This document shows, piece after piece, positions 37,237 through 45,348 of a stretch of 64,000 bases of DNA. The DNA comes from a virus. The stretch covers positions 1 to 64,000 of IMG/VR virus record IMGVR_UViG_3300031552_000002; one strand, written 5' to 3'. The notes below the pieces were generated by a model that saw nothing but the letters and a program-made list of their open reading frames with translations, was not told the DNA's origin and did no database searches. A program made the translations under genes and the position numbers. Position 1 is the first letter of the stretch; each line of letters opens with the position of its first letter.

Positions 37237-37419
37237 TCAGGTCATTACGTAGCGCCGTTCGCCCGGCTTCCGGCAGGCATGGGGCCGGCACACAGGGCAC
37301 GGTCTTGGGGAGTCCGGGGCCCAGGGCGCACGAGGGAGCCATCCGACGCCTGGCATGTCGGGGTCAGCCCCGCAATCCGGGTCCTCACAATCAGGCATGT
37401 CCATGCCCCTATGAAACAT
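37237..37419 (-). CDS. small Cys-rich protein
   Basis: A 60-residue protein with five cysteines (CEDPDCG, then CPVCRPHAC) that could form a zinc site. The ATG shares its A with the TAA of the WhiB gene (TAATG). Unknown function. Confidence 0.55.
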   Translation of the reverse strand: MFHRGMDMPDCEDPDCGADPDMPGVGWLPRAPWAPDSPRPCPVCRPHACRKPGERRYVMT

Positions 37420-37721
37420 TATGTCGATTTTTTAAGCAACCTTCTTTGGGCTCGGTCTCTTGGGGTTGTCCCGCCCCAGATCCCGAAAACCTCACCAGAC
37501 CGGAGGGCCCACTCTGCGCATTCCTCTATGACTGGGCAGCTATGGCAGATACGTAGCGCCTCCTGCTGGACGCCTAAGCCATCTCCGTAAAACGACTCAC
37601 AATCCGTTCCGATACAGGCCGCCCGATCACGCCACTCCGCGAATATCTCAAGGCGATTCTCACGCAGAAACACCGCCTGCACGCCCGTAGGCGACACTCC
37701 TGTTCCCTTTCCCATCAGCAA
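37419..37721 (-). CDS. whiB: WhiB-family iron-sulfur transcription regulator
   Basis: A 100-residue protein with the WhiB layout: WRDRAACIGTDCESFYG, then CHSCPVIEEC (the iron-sulfur cysteines), the GIWGG turn, and a basic C-terminal tail (RDRAQRRLLKKST). WhiB proteins are confined to Actinobacteria and their phages, where they alter sigma-factor binding and can repress host genes or block superinfection. Start uncertain: TTG 37721 or an internal GTG. Confidence 0.85.
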   Translation of the reverse strand: MLMGKGTGVSPTGVQAVFLRENRLEIFAEWRDRAACIGTDCESFYGDGLGVQQEALRICHSCPVIEECAEWALRSGEVFGIWGGTTPRDRAQRRLLKKST

Positions 37722-37734
37722 CGTTCACCGAAAA

Positions 37735-37773
37735 GTGGTGGTGCCCACAGAAAAATCCTGCGGGCACCACCAC
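37735..37773 (-). terminator. terminator hairpin
   Basis: A perfect 12-bp inverted repeat (GTGGTGGTGCCC / GGGCACCACCAC) 22 nt past the stop of the secreted-protein gene at 37795. Confidence 0.75.
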
Positions 37774-37794
37774 AGACCTTACCTTACTGCCGTC

Positions 37795-39834
37795 TCACCT
37801 TACGATCTTGACGACAGTCCTCCCGGGACCCGTGGTGCAGCCCGGAGACACGATCCTTACCTTGATGGCCTTCCATCCCTTGCCGGTGTTCAGGGTGAAG
37901 ACGCGCACTGAGGTGATCATCTTGTGCTTGCCGTTCACCGACACCCAGTACCGGGCACCAGCAGAGGGCTGCCCCAACGTATAGATCTTGACCTTCCCAT
38001 AGCCAGCCTGCGCAACGACGAGCGCCGTCATCCGGGTCGTGACCCTCACCATGACCGGCGCAGTGGCCTGCCCACCGGAACCGGCAACGAACGTGGTCGT
38101 CCGGGTCGCCGGGTAGGTCGCGGTCCAGGTCCCGCCGGTAGCAGTGACCGTCCAGGATCTCGGCGGGATACCGATGCCCTTCGCGGTGATGGTCACGGGC
38201 CCGTTCGGGGCGGTGCCGCTCAGGCTGATGGTCCGCCCGGCGAGCGCACCGGACGCGGTCAGTGACAGGGCAGTCGGCTCGGGGGTGGCCCCCACCGTGA
38301 TCGACGGCGACATGGCCGTGACCGTGGCTGGCACTGTCAGGGACGTTCCGAGCCACTGCCCGGCCCCAGCCGGAGTGACACCAGGCAGGACAGCGGAGTA
38401 CGCGCCGGTCCCGGGACTGTCAGCAGCCGCGAACCTCCCGGACCACGTGCCGTCAGCGCCAGTACTGATGCTGGCGACGTCGAGGACGCCGACGCCACCG
38501 GTGACGCCGGACAGCTCGACAGGGGTTCCCGGGACGGGGTTCCCGAACGCGTCGGCGACGCTCCCGGTGAGGACTCCGCTCTTCCCCTGCTCCAGGGTCG
38601 CCGCGGGGGCCGAGATCACATAAGGGTCAGTGGAGGCTGCCCCGGCTGGCGTGATCGTTGCCTGGGCGTCACCGGCCCGTACGGTGATCTTCGCCGGTCC
38701 GGTCTTCGTGAACACCACAGCGTTGAACCTGAGGTCAGAACCGACGTACTCAACGGTCTTGATCTCAGGGTGGTTGACTCCCTTGATCAGGGCGGTAGCG
38801 GCGTGGAGGCTATCCACGGCATTGTCACCGTCGAGGACCCACGTCCCCGGGGACGTGGTGACGTCCACGAGGGGGCACTCCAGGCGCACCGGCCCCGGCG
38901 CGCTCACCCGGGCCACGAGATCCACCGAATTCAGGTGATCGCGGTCCCCCAGGGGGTAGGTCTTCCCGCTCGGGCTGGCCTGGCCACCGAGGCGCATGAC
39001 CTCGACGCTGTCCGGCTTCGCGGAGTGCAGCCACGCCACATCTGCGACCCCGGGGGAGCTGGTATTGGGGAAGGTCGGGGTGACCTTCACGGTTCCGCCG
39101 TTGTGGGGCGTGACGAGGGTGGCAGTCCCAAGGTCGAACGTGAACGCCTGCGACCCGTTGAACTTCACGGGCACCGCTGGGGACGGGGGCGTGACGGTGA
39201 CGTTCCCGCCCTGGCCGGCAGCGTCGGCCCCACAGGGGCCGTTCTTAGCGGTGACATGGGTGTAGGCAGCAATGACGTCCCCGAGGACAGTCCCTCCTCG
39301 GAAGTCCCGCACGGTGGGCTGCGGCTCGAACTTGATGGTCCCGTCGAGGGTGACGGTTCCCATCGAGTCCTCGGGAGCGCGGAGCGTCACCGTCGGCACG
39401 AGGTCCGCGACCCGCATCGTCAGGAGCTGGGCAGCACGGTCGATCCCCTGATCGAATGCCGAATTCCCGTTCTCATCCGCGAAGACGCGGACCTTGTACT
39501 CACCCGCCGCGTCCGCAGCGAACGACCAGTAGACGTGAGTCGAACAGGAAGGACTCAGGGCCCCGGCGCCGGTCGGCGTCGTGGCGTGACGGGCCTTCAG
39601 GGTTCCGGGGCCGGACACGCGCTGGACACAGATCTTGTTCCCGTCACTGCCACCGATCTTCGCGTGGGCTGCGAGACCCGGGACGGCAGCGGCCCGGGTC
39701 GACACGGTCACCGTGCTGCCGATGCCGTCCACGGTCAGGGCCGTGCCAGCGCGGGACGACGTCGCCACCGTTACAGCGACACCGCCCACAGTCAGGGCTA
39801 CCGCCAGAGCGGCAGCCACGTTCCGATGCTTCAT
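37795..39834 (-). CDS. secreted protein with Ig-like/bacterial adhesion domains
   Basis: A 679-residue protein with a signal peptide (basic MKHRN, hydrophobic AAALAVALTVGGVAVTV, then a small-residue cleavage region near 28-30). The rest is Thr/Val/Gly-rich beta-sandwich-like domains, including a bacterial Ig-like segment VLTGSVADAFGNPVPGTPVELSG and a C-terminal VKIYTLGQPSAGARYWVSVNGKHKM domain. It has no sorting signal or lysis motif. It sits alone between a palindromic operator and a terminator, like a lysogenic-conversion gene acting at the host surface. Confidence 0.7.
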   Translation of the reverse strand: MKHRNVAAALAVALTVGGVAVTVATSSRAGTALTVDGIGSTVTVSTRAAAVPGLAAHAKIGGSDGNKICVQRVSGPGTLKARHATTPTGAGALSPSCSTHVYWSFAADAAGEYKVRVFADENGNSAFDQGIDRAAQLLTMRVADLVPTVTLRAPEDSMGTVTLDGTIKFEPQPTVRDFRGGTVLGDVIAAYTHVTAKNGPCGADAAGQGGNVTVTPPSPAVPVKFNGSQAFTFDLGTATLVTPHNGGTVKVTPTFPNTSSPGVADVAWLHSAKPDSVEVMRLGGQASPSGKTYPLGDRDHLNSVDLVARVSAPGPVRLECPLVDVTTSPGTWVLDGDNAVDSLHAATALIKGVNHPEIKTVEYVGSDLRFNAVVFTKTGPAKITVRAGDAQATITPAGAASTDPYVISAPAATLEQGKSGVLTGSVADAFGNPVPGTPVELSGVTGGVGVLDVASISTGADGTWSGRFAAADSPGTGAYSAVLPGVTPAGAGQWLGTSLTVPATVTAMSPSITVGATPEPTALSLTASGALAGRTISLSGTAPNGPVTITAKGIGIPPRSWTVTATGGTWTATYPATRTTTFVAGSGGQATAPVMVRVTTRMTALVVAQAGYGKVKIYTLGQPSAGARYWVSVNGKHKMITSVRVFTLNTGKGWKAIKVRIVSPGCTTGPGRTVVKIVR

Positions 39835-39851
39835 CTGTCACTCCGATGCTT

Positions 39852-39865
39852 GTCTTGTACAAGAC
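39852..39865. promoter_or_regulatory. palindromic operator upstream of the secreted-protein gene
   Basis: GTCTTGTACAAGAC is a perfect 14-bp palindrome 18 nt upstream of the ATG. Its position fits a repressor site. Confidence 0.55.
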
Positions 39866-39868
39866 TTG

Positions 39869-39898
39869 CCCCCCGCACCACGCGCACGGTGCGGGGGG
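39869..39898 (-). terminator. hairpin, probable terminator
   Basis: A perfect 11-bp inverted repeat (CCCCCCGCACC / GGTGCGGGGGG), 33 nt past the stop at 39931. Confidence 0.65.
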
Positions 39899-39930
39899 CT
39901 CGACCATCTTGCCACTTGCTGTGCCTGTCC

Positions 39931-40194
39931 TCAGTCAATGACCCTTCTTGGGCGACGCCGAGGAGCCACCGCCCTGGCCGTACCGGCAGCACACACTGAC
40001 CGATTGACGACTTCAGCAAGCCGCCCGCACTGCCAGCACCAGGCGAGGCCGGTCGCTGGGGGCGGCTCTACCCCGGTGGCGACAGGGTGCACAGCAGCCT
40101 GGTGCCCGCAGCCCAGATCCCGGACCCAGACCTCTTTCGTCTTACCGGTTAGTTCTGCGCTGATCTCAGCCGTTCCGAAAGAGATGCTCGTCAC
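39931..40194 (-). CDS. small zinc-binding-like protein
   Basis: An 87-residue protein with CGH and CWQCG motifs and a basic C-terminal tail. GTG 40194 overlaps the stop of the 44-residue ORF upstream. Last gene of the RecT operon. Unknown function. Confidence 0.55.
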   Translation of the reverse strand: MTSISFGTAEISAELTGKTKEVWVRDLGCGHQAAVHPVATGVEPPPATGLAWCWQCGRLAEVVNRSVCAAGTARAVAPRRRPRRVID

Positions 40195-40325
40195 CGGTAC
40201 ACCCCCACCGCGGCCGCGATCTTCAGGAGATCCGTGGTGGCCTCGTCGTCGAGGCCGGGGCACGGCGGGGCCACGTCCGGAAGAGAAGTAGTGCGCCTGG
40301 CCAACCGTCGGAAGATTCCCCTCAC
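40191..40325 (-). CDS. small hypothetical protein after recT
   Basis: A 44-residue ORF (VRGIFRRLARRTT..., ending LLKIAAAVGVYR). Its GTG overlaps the RecT stop and its TGA overlaps the next GTG, which supports real translation. Unknown function. Confidence 0.5.
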   Translation of the reverse strand: MRGIFRRLARRTTSLPDVAPPCPGLDDEATTDLLKIAAAVGVYR

Positions 40326-41200
40326 TGTGCAACTCCGCTCTGCTCGGCGGCCCACGGGTCCATCCCCGGGGGGTCCTCGGCCTGGTACTGGTCGGCCCCC
40401 GCCGGGACGTCAACGGTCTCCCCGGTTACCGTTTCCGGTCCCACGTACTGCGAGACGACCGAGATTTCTTGGTCGTCTCGCAGATCGACGCGGACCGTGT
40501 CGTCTGCTGCCATTGCGTTCATGAGTTCGGTCGATCGCGGCGCGTATTTCAGTGCCCGCTTCAGGACCGTTTTCTGAGCCATGGCCCAGAAATGGTCTCT
40601 CCAGGGGCCGAGGATTACGCCGTTTTTCTTGGCCATCGCGAACTCGTCGCGGTGGCGTTCAAGGTCTGTCCTAGACATGTAATCCCAGTACACGCCGCCG
40701 TTCGCCTTCACCACGGCGTAGGCCCCGATCTCCGCACCCCGGTCGCCCTTCAGGTAGGGGCGGTGAGTGAGACGGTCTGACGTCCCGTACTCGATGTCGA
40801 ACTCGTCGCGCTCGTACACGACCCTCGATGAAATCGACTCGATCAGCCCTGACCTCTGGGCCAGGGTCACGAGCCCCTGGTACCCGATGATGAGCTGCGC
40901 CTGCAACTCGCCCCGGATCCGGAGCGGCAGGAGCCATCCGTGCCCCAGGACCCCGGGCCTGAGCCCGAGCTGGGCCATCGTCATGAGCCCACCGAGGACG
41001 CTCACGCGGGTGCATTCAGCGAGCCTCGGATTGTTACTGATCACGGTTAGGGCATCCCTGACCAGCTGTCGGGCCTCAGCCCCCCTCGGCATAGCCTTTT
41101 GAAATTCACCCTCAAGATCCGTGACTTTCCGACGCATCACCTTTTCGGTGTCCGACGCCTTGACGGCCTGCTGGCCGGTCATTCTTTCTTTCAGCGACAT
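40322..41200 (-). CDS. recT: RecT-family single-strand annealing protein
   Basis: A 292-residue protein with the RecT core: FQKAMPRGAEARQLVRDALTVISNNPRLAECTRVSVLGGLMTMAQLGLRPG split over residues 32-82, then LIIGYQGLVTLAQRSG and the YVKG-like region PYLKGDRGAEIGAYAV. It anneals complementary single strands during phage recombination, working with the exonuclease encoded just upstream at 41228. ATG 41200. Confidence 0.9.
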   Translation of the reverse strand: MSLKERMTGQQAVKASDTEKVMRRKVTDLEGEFQKAMPRGAEARQLVRDALTVISNNPRLAECTRVSVLGGLMTMAQLGLRPGVLGHGWLLPLRIRGELQAQLIIGYQGLVTLAQRSGLIESISSRVVYERDEFDIEYGTSDRLTHRPYLKGDRGAEIGAYAVVKANGGVYWDYMSRTDLERHRDEFAMAKKNGVILGPWRDHFWAMAQKTVLKRALKYAPRSTELMNAMAADDTVRVDLRDDQEISVVSQYVGPETVTGETVDVPAGADQYQAEDPPGMDPWAAEQSGVAQ

Positions 41201-41227
41201 GGTGTGGTGTCCTCTCGGTTATTGCTG

Positions 41228-42175
41228 TTACCAGTTGACTTTCAGCGTTGAGGACAAGGTTTCCTCAACGGTGTACCCGCGCCGGACCGTCCGTTTCATG
41301 GCCCAGGCGGGCGTTTCCCTGCCCTTCACCCAGGCCGTGTCAGCAGGGCCGAGGAGATCGAGCATCTCTGCGCGGACCGCTGTCCGGCGCGCCTCTGCTG
41401 CTTTCACTGCGGCGCGGGCCCTTGCGACGTCTGCTGAGGCGTCGGCCCACGCCTGGGTGAGGCGCACGGCGTCCCCCTCAGGCACAGTTACTCCACCAGA
41501 CCGGTCCGGAAACAGGTTCTCCAGGACCTTGACCGCGGTCTCGTCGTAGTCCACTGGGGGCATGGTCCTGGCGGTCACGTGCCCCCAGAACTCGACGGCG
41601 TGCTTCACGAGGAGTTCCTCGACCTCCCGGTCACGCTCAACGGTGACCTGGATGAGCCGCTGCCCACCCAGTAGGACGGCGACGTGCACGTGCGGAAGGC
41701 CAGTGACGTGCAGCTGCCACGCCACCTGTGCCTCGACGTCCTCGGGGAGCCGATCCGTGTCCGGGTCCCACTGGCCAGTGAGGAACGCTGACTTAGTTTT
41801 CACCTCTAAGGCACAGGGGCCGCCGTGGGCGTGGGGGCATCCGGTGACGACCCGGTCGAGGGACGCGCGGCGCCAGGGGTGGTCACGGTGCGCGAGGACC
41901 CCTACCTGGTGGATGGTCACGCCCTCCCGGCGTGACCATTCGTCGGCGACGACGGGCTCAAGGAGGGTGCCCCAGTGGGCAGGCTCCCCGACGGGGGAGT
42001 TGTCCGTGCGGGTGGTCTTGGCCTCCCACACGGATCGCGGGTTTCCCCATTTCGACATTCCGATGATTTTCGGGATGTCCGTGGCGGTGAGTCCGTCGTA
42101 GCGGGCTGCCAGCCACGCCTCGGTGCCTGGTGCTGCCCCGGTGACGAGGACCGCGCGGGGTCCTTGGGTGTTCAT
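41228..42175 (-). CDS. YqaJ-like (lambda-type) exonuclease
   Basis: A 315-residue protein. The family signs are GLTATDIPKIIGMSKWGNPRSVW, HWGTLLEPVVADEW, the catalytic Asp in RRASLDRVV and the ExK motif in CALEVKTK (residues about 130-140), then QVAWQLHVTGLPHV. It resects double-strand ends to feed the RecT-like annealing protein. The ATG overlaps the stop of the small gene upstream. Confidence 0.9.
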   Translation of the reverse strand: MNTQGPRAVLVTGAAPGTEAWLAARYDGLTATDIPKIIGMSKWGNPRSVWEAKTTRTDNSPVGEPAHWGTLLEPVVADEWSRREGVTIHQVGVLAHRDHPWRRASLDRVVTGCPHAHGGPCALEVKTKSAFLTGQWDPDTDRLPEDVEAQVAWQLHVTGLPHVHVAVLLGGQRLIQVTVERDREVEELLVKHAVEFWGHVTARTMPPVDYDETAVKVLENLFPDRSGGVTVPEGDAVRLTQAWADASADVARARAAVKAAEARRTAVRAEMLDLLGPADTAWVKGRETPAWAMKRTVRRGYTVEETLSSTLKVNW

Positions 42176-42348
42176 CTCCGCACCAGGTCACGGAGGACAC
42201 TGTTAGGGACGGCGATCGTGAAGTCGTCGTTCCCGGCCGTCCCCTGGGGGCGGAGGATCAGCCGTATACCGGTGGGGTGCCGCAGGGCCCCCACGACCGT
42301 GGGGCGGACGGTGCGGACGGGGTTGATGGTTCGTGGTGTGGTGTGCAT
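42172..42348 (-). CDS. small hypothetical protein before the exonuclease
   Basis: A 58-residue ORF (MHTTPRTINPVRTVRPT..., DDFTIAVPNSVLRDLV). ATG 42348 lies after CGAGGACACCG; the stop overlaps the exonuclease ATG. The strand-helix end recalls a ribbon-helix-helix protein, weakly. Confidence 0.5.
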   Translation of the reverse strand: MHTTPRTINPVRTVRPTVVGALRHPTGIRLILRPQGTAGNDDFTIAVPNSVLRDLVRR

Positions 42349-42366
42349 CGGTGTCCTCGGTCTTTT

Positions 42367-42546
42367 CTAGAGGTGTGTCGGGTCTCCAGGTTCGGGCTCC
42401 CTGGAGTTGAGAGCCTCGGTCAAGAGGATGTTGACCATCGAGTTTGTGCTGATGTTGAACTCTGCGGCCTGTGCTGTGATCCTCCGGTGGAGGTCTTCAG
42501 GCAGTCTCGCGTGGACTTGCCGGATGGTGGTTTTCTTCGGCGGCAT
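42367..42546 (-). CDS. Arc-like ribbon-helix-helix repressor
   Basis: A 59-residue protein: the strand TTIRQVHARLP, then helices EDLHRRITAQAAEFNIS and STNSMVNILLTEAL. This is the Arc/CopG ribbon-helix-helix pattern. It is the first gene of the recombination operon. Palindromes just upstream of its ATG suggest it represses itself and recT. Confidence 0.75.
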   Translation of the reverse strand: MPPKKTTIRQVHARLPEDLHRRITAQAAEFNISTNSMVNILLTEALNSREPEPGDPTHL

Positions 42547-42553
42547 AACGTCA

Positions 42554-42575
42554 CACTACCATAGTGGTACCACTG
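42554..42575 (-). promoter_or_regulatory. operator region of the recombination operon
   Basis: It contains the perfect palindrome AGTGGTACCACT (42563-42574) overlapping ACTACCATAGT. The site is 8-29 nt upstream of the Arc-like gene start, typical of autoregulation. From here to 42713 I see no gene; an ACCTGT/ACAGGT palindrome lies at 42667-42679. Confidence 0.6.
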
Positions 42576-42713
42576 TTGTGGTGGGGAGACACGCCGCCGC
42601 CACCACCCGGACGCCATCCCGGCAGCAGCCCGGATTGACCAACACTGGGACCATCAGGGAGGATCGACCTGTCACAGGTGTCCTCTCAAGGTGACGCGCC
42701 GCTACGGTGGCGA

Positions 42714-42744
42714 GCTGGTCCCGGTCGTGGTGTCCGGGACCAGC
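42714..42744 (+). promoter_or_regulatory. leader hairpin before 42763
   Basis: A perfect 11-bp inverted repeat (GCTGGTCCCGG / CCGGGACCAGC) with a 9-nt loop, ending 18 nt before the ATG and just ahead of the GAGAGGAAACC ribosome site. Confidence 0.55.
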
Positions 42745-42762
42745 AAACACCGAGAGGAAACC

Positions 42763-43284
42763 ATGAACGAGGACGCAGCCCGTACAGCGATAACGGTCCT
42801 GTCGCGGGCCCTCAACCAGGACCTAGTCGTCACCGTAGGTGACCGCTGGAATGAGGACCTCGAAGCCCTGAAGATTCTTCTCAGCGACGGCCTCGCCGAG
42901 CTAACCGTCCTTCCCGCCCGTGGCCTCACGGCCTGCCCGACGGCGGCGGGGATCGGCCTTCTTGAGGTCGCCGGCAGGATTCAGCGCGAGGAAACAGCTG
43001 AGGCCCGGATCCGGACGGACTCGCGTATCGCCTCTGCCTACGCGGAGGCGGCTTCGGCGTTACTTGCCAGGACCCCAGTCACACGGCATAGCGCTGTGGA
43101 CGCCGAGGAGCTCGCTTCGCCGCCCGGGTTCAAGGAACAGGGCGGGCCGCCAGATCGGCGCCACGGTCCACCACCAGATCGCGGCGTCCTGCGGGGTGTC
43201 GTGATGTGGGCTGTAGCCGGGCCGGAGGGTGAGGCCATCGCCCAGGCGGCGAGCCAGTTGCCCGAAACAGACACCTGTGATTAA
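42763..43284 (+). CDS. hypothetical protein
   Basis: A 173-residue protein. The first 110 residues are helical and regular (LSRALNQDLVVTVGDRWNEDLEALKILLSDGLAEL...); the last 60 are Pro/Arg-rich and low in structure. No family was recognised. ATG 42763. Confidence 0.55.
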   Translation: MNEDAARTAITVLSRALNQDLVVTVGDRWNEDLEALKILLSDGLAELTVLPARGLTACPTAAGIGLLEVAGRIQREETAEARIRTDSRIASAYAEAASALLARTPVTRHSAVDAEELASPPGFKEQGGPPDRRHGPPPDRGVLRGVVMWAVAGPEGEAIAQAASQLPETDTCD

Positions 43285-43298
43285 CCACTGAATCAATA

Positions 43299-43327
43299 TA
43301 TCAATACCCGCAGTAAACGCGTACAAT
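43299..43327 (+). promoter_or_regulatory. promoter for a leaderless HTH gene
   Basis: TATCAA, 17 nt, TACAAT, with the ATG at 43334 only 6 nt after the -10. The transcript would start at or next to the A of the ATG. It is set in an AT-rich stretch unlike its surroundings. Confidence 0.55.
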
Positions 43328-43333
43328 AATACT

Positions 43334-43660
43334 ATGAGCGAAGAAAGACTCCGCTGGATCTCCCACATCATGGGAGACGACTGCCTCACAAACGCCACGC
43401 GCCTAATCGCCGTGGCCTACGCCATCACCCCATCAGAAGGAAGGACAGTCCAGCTCACAGCAAAAGAGGTAATGGCACTGTCAGGGATCAGATCAACCAT
43501 GACAGTATCGAGATCACGGAAACAACTAATAGCACGCGGATGGCTCACCACCGAAACACGCAGAGGATGGGGAAAAGCAGCAACTTATACCCTCACCATC
43601 CCGGCAGGCCGGCAACCGGCCACCACCAGCATCGATACCACGGACGGGGCGTCCCGATGA
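43334..43660 (+). CDS. winged-helix DNA-binding protein, AT-richer
   Basis: A 108-residue protein with a winged-helix pattern (LTAKEVMALSGIRSTMTVSRSRKQLIARGWLTTETRR). Codons use A/T at third positions more than neighbours (for example AGA, ATA, ACA), suggesting recent transfer. Probably leaderless. Its stop overlaps the exonuclease start (ATGA). Confidence 0.65.
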   Translation: MSEERLRWISHIMGDDCLTNATRLIAVAYAITPSEGRTVQLTAKEVMALSGIRSTMTVSRSRKQLIARGWLTTETRRGWGKAATYTLTIPAGRQPATTSIDTTDGASR

Positions 43661-44412
43661 AAGACCTTGAGCAGGGTGACCGCTGGTGGTCGCAGCTGTC
43701 GGCTCTCGACACGGAGACGACAGGGGCCAACACGGCTGAGGACCGTATCGTCACCGCCGCCATCACGAGCGCTGGCACCGGGCCGTGCCGCGAGTGGCTC
43801 ATCTATCCGGAAGTCGAGATCCCGGAGAGCGCTACAGCCGTTCACGGGGTTTCCACGGAGCACGCGCAGAAACACGGCTGGGACGCGCGTCTGGTCCTTA
43901 CCGAGATCTCCAGCATGCTCCAAGAGATCACGGAAAGGGGCGTGCCCCTCGTGGTCTTTAATGCGAAATTCGATCTCCCAATACTCACGGCGGAGTTTCA
44001 CCGCCACGGCGTCAATAACGGCGCCTGGCCCGAGATCATTGACCCCCTGGTCATCGACAAGCACGTTGACCAATACCGGGGGGGAAGCCGTAAGCTCGAC
44101 GCTGTCTGCGAGCACTGGGGGGTGGAGCTAGTGAACGCGCATTCCTCAACCGGTGACGCAGAGGCCGCGCTGCTCCTCGCCCAGGCAATGTTTGACCGTG
44201 GAGTCCTCAACAACAGCCTCGTCTATGAGAAGAAAGGCGAAGACGGGGAACTGTGTCTGTTCCAGGTGGATGGATCGTCCAGCAGTCTCCAGGCTGCGCA
44301 AGCGGCCTGGGCAGACCAGCAATCGGACTCTCTCCGGAAGTTCTGGAGAAAGAAAGGCAACCCGCTGTGGAAGACCGTCACCAACGGGTGGCCCTTTCCC
44401 AAGGGGCAATAG
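43657..44412 (+). CDS. DnaQ-like 3'-5' exonuclease
   Basis: A 251-residue protein. Exo I ALDTETTG (Asp18, Glu20), then the typical ATAVHGVSTEHAQ, Exo II VVFNAKFDLPILTAEF, and Exo III AHSSTGDAEAALLLAQ with the catalytic His-Asp pair. The last 60 residues add a short domain WADQQSDSLRKFWRKKGN. This looks like an intact exonuclease, closer to DnaQ than the enzyme at 7343. It may proofread for a host polymerase or act in recombination. Confidence 0.85.
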   Translation: MKDLEQGDRWWSQLSALDTETTGANTAEDRIVTAAITSAGTGPCREWLIYPEVEIPESATAVHGVSTEHAQKHGWDARLVLTEISSMLQEITERGVPLVVFNAKFDLPILTAEFHRHGVNNGAWPEIIDPLVIDKHVDQYRGGSRKLDAVCEHWGVELVNAHSSTGDAEAALLLAQAMFDRGVLNNSLVYEKKGEDGELCLFQVDGSSSSLQAAQAAWADQQSDSLRKFWRKKGNPLWKTVTNGWPFPKGQ

Positions 44413-44424
44413 CTGCGATTGTGA

Positions 44425-45324
44425 TCACGCTGCTACCGTTGCCGCGCATTGGCCTCGGAGAAGGTCTCGGATCCTCGCAGCCCCAGCGCTGGGAGCAGGG
44501 GCCTGCTCCGGTATCACCTGCTGCGCTACGGGAATAGTGCCCGCGTACCGGGGGTGGCAGTGGCAGCGTCTCATGCGGCCGTATCCGTCCTCGACGAAAC
44601 CGTGGTCACAGGACCCGCACCACTCCCGGCGGGGAACAGGAAGACGGCACGGGGTGACCTCGCCGAGCCGGTGGAGGAGGACAGCCCGGGGGCTCCGGGC
44701 CCCGTCGAGGGCCCCGCTAAGGGTCTCCTCGGCGGCCCGAAAACCACGCAGGGCGTTCCCGGCGCCGAGGCCACGAAGGATCGGCAGGAGCTCGTCCTCC
44801 TGGACTGGCAGGGACATCCTGGCGAGTCGGCGTCGGACGTCCAGCTCGTCAGGGTCTTCCTCCTGGCGTTCAGTGGGCGCGGGCCCGGCGTGAGGCCAGA
44901 CGACAGCGGGAGGCCCCGGGCGCAGAACCTCGACCGGGCGCCGGACTGCTGTGGGTTCCTCTACGAGCGCGGGGTTCTCGTGGGGCTCCTGGGATGCGTC
45001 CTCGACGTGTTCGGCTGTCTCCGTGGCTCCTGCGGACGGCGCGTAGGTCGTCAGCGTGTACGTGCACCCGACGATCCCGCCGTTCCGGTGCCGCTGCACC
45101 GACGTGACCAGCCCCGAGGCCCTGAGGGCAACCAGGGCCGCCTTGACGGGGCGGAGCGTGAGGCCAGCGCGTTCGGCAATCGCGTGCTGTGAGGGCCAGC
45201 AGGTGCCGTTGCTGTCGGCGAAGGACTCAAGCGCCAGGTACACGCGAACCTCAGCGCCGGTCTTGGTGAGTTCGAGGGCCCGTGCCGCTCTGAGGCGCGG
45301 TCCCGGGCAGGTACACTGTTCCAT
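44425..45324 (-). CDS. replication-initiator-like winged-helix protein
   Basis: A 299-residue protein. A winged helix (CWPSQHAIAERAGLTLRPVKAALVALRASGLV) follows a strand-helix start like that of the protein at 18697. A Pro/Glu-rich linker leads to a C-terminal zinc region (CGSCDHGF...CHCHPRY). The start carries CTCPGP, a possible Cys site. It shares a leader hairpin and ribosome site with the broken initiator-like gene at 18293-18697. It probably loads replication proteins such as DnaB. Confidence 0.7.
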   Translation of the reverse strand: MEQCTCPGPRLRAARALELTKTGAEVRVYLALESFADSNGTCWPSQHAIAERAGLTLRPVKAALVALRASGLVTSVQRHRNGGIVGCTYTLTTYAPSAGATETAEHVEDASQEPHENPALVEEPTAVRRPVEVLRPGPPAVVWPHAGPAPTERQEEDPDELDVRRRLARMSLPVQEDELLPILRGLGAGNALRGFRAAEETLSGALDGARSPRAVLLHRLGEVTPCRLPVPRREWCGSCDHGFVEDGYGRMRRCHCHPRYAGTIPVAQQVIPEQAPAPSAGAARIRDLLRGQCAATVAA

Positions 45325-45348
45325 GTCAGCTCCTATCAAGCTGGCCAC

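Noticed and set aside
37795-39834. Secreted protein as a lysin or virion spike
   Set aside because: It has a signal peptide, no catalytic motif, and lies far from the structural operon under separate control signals.
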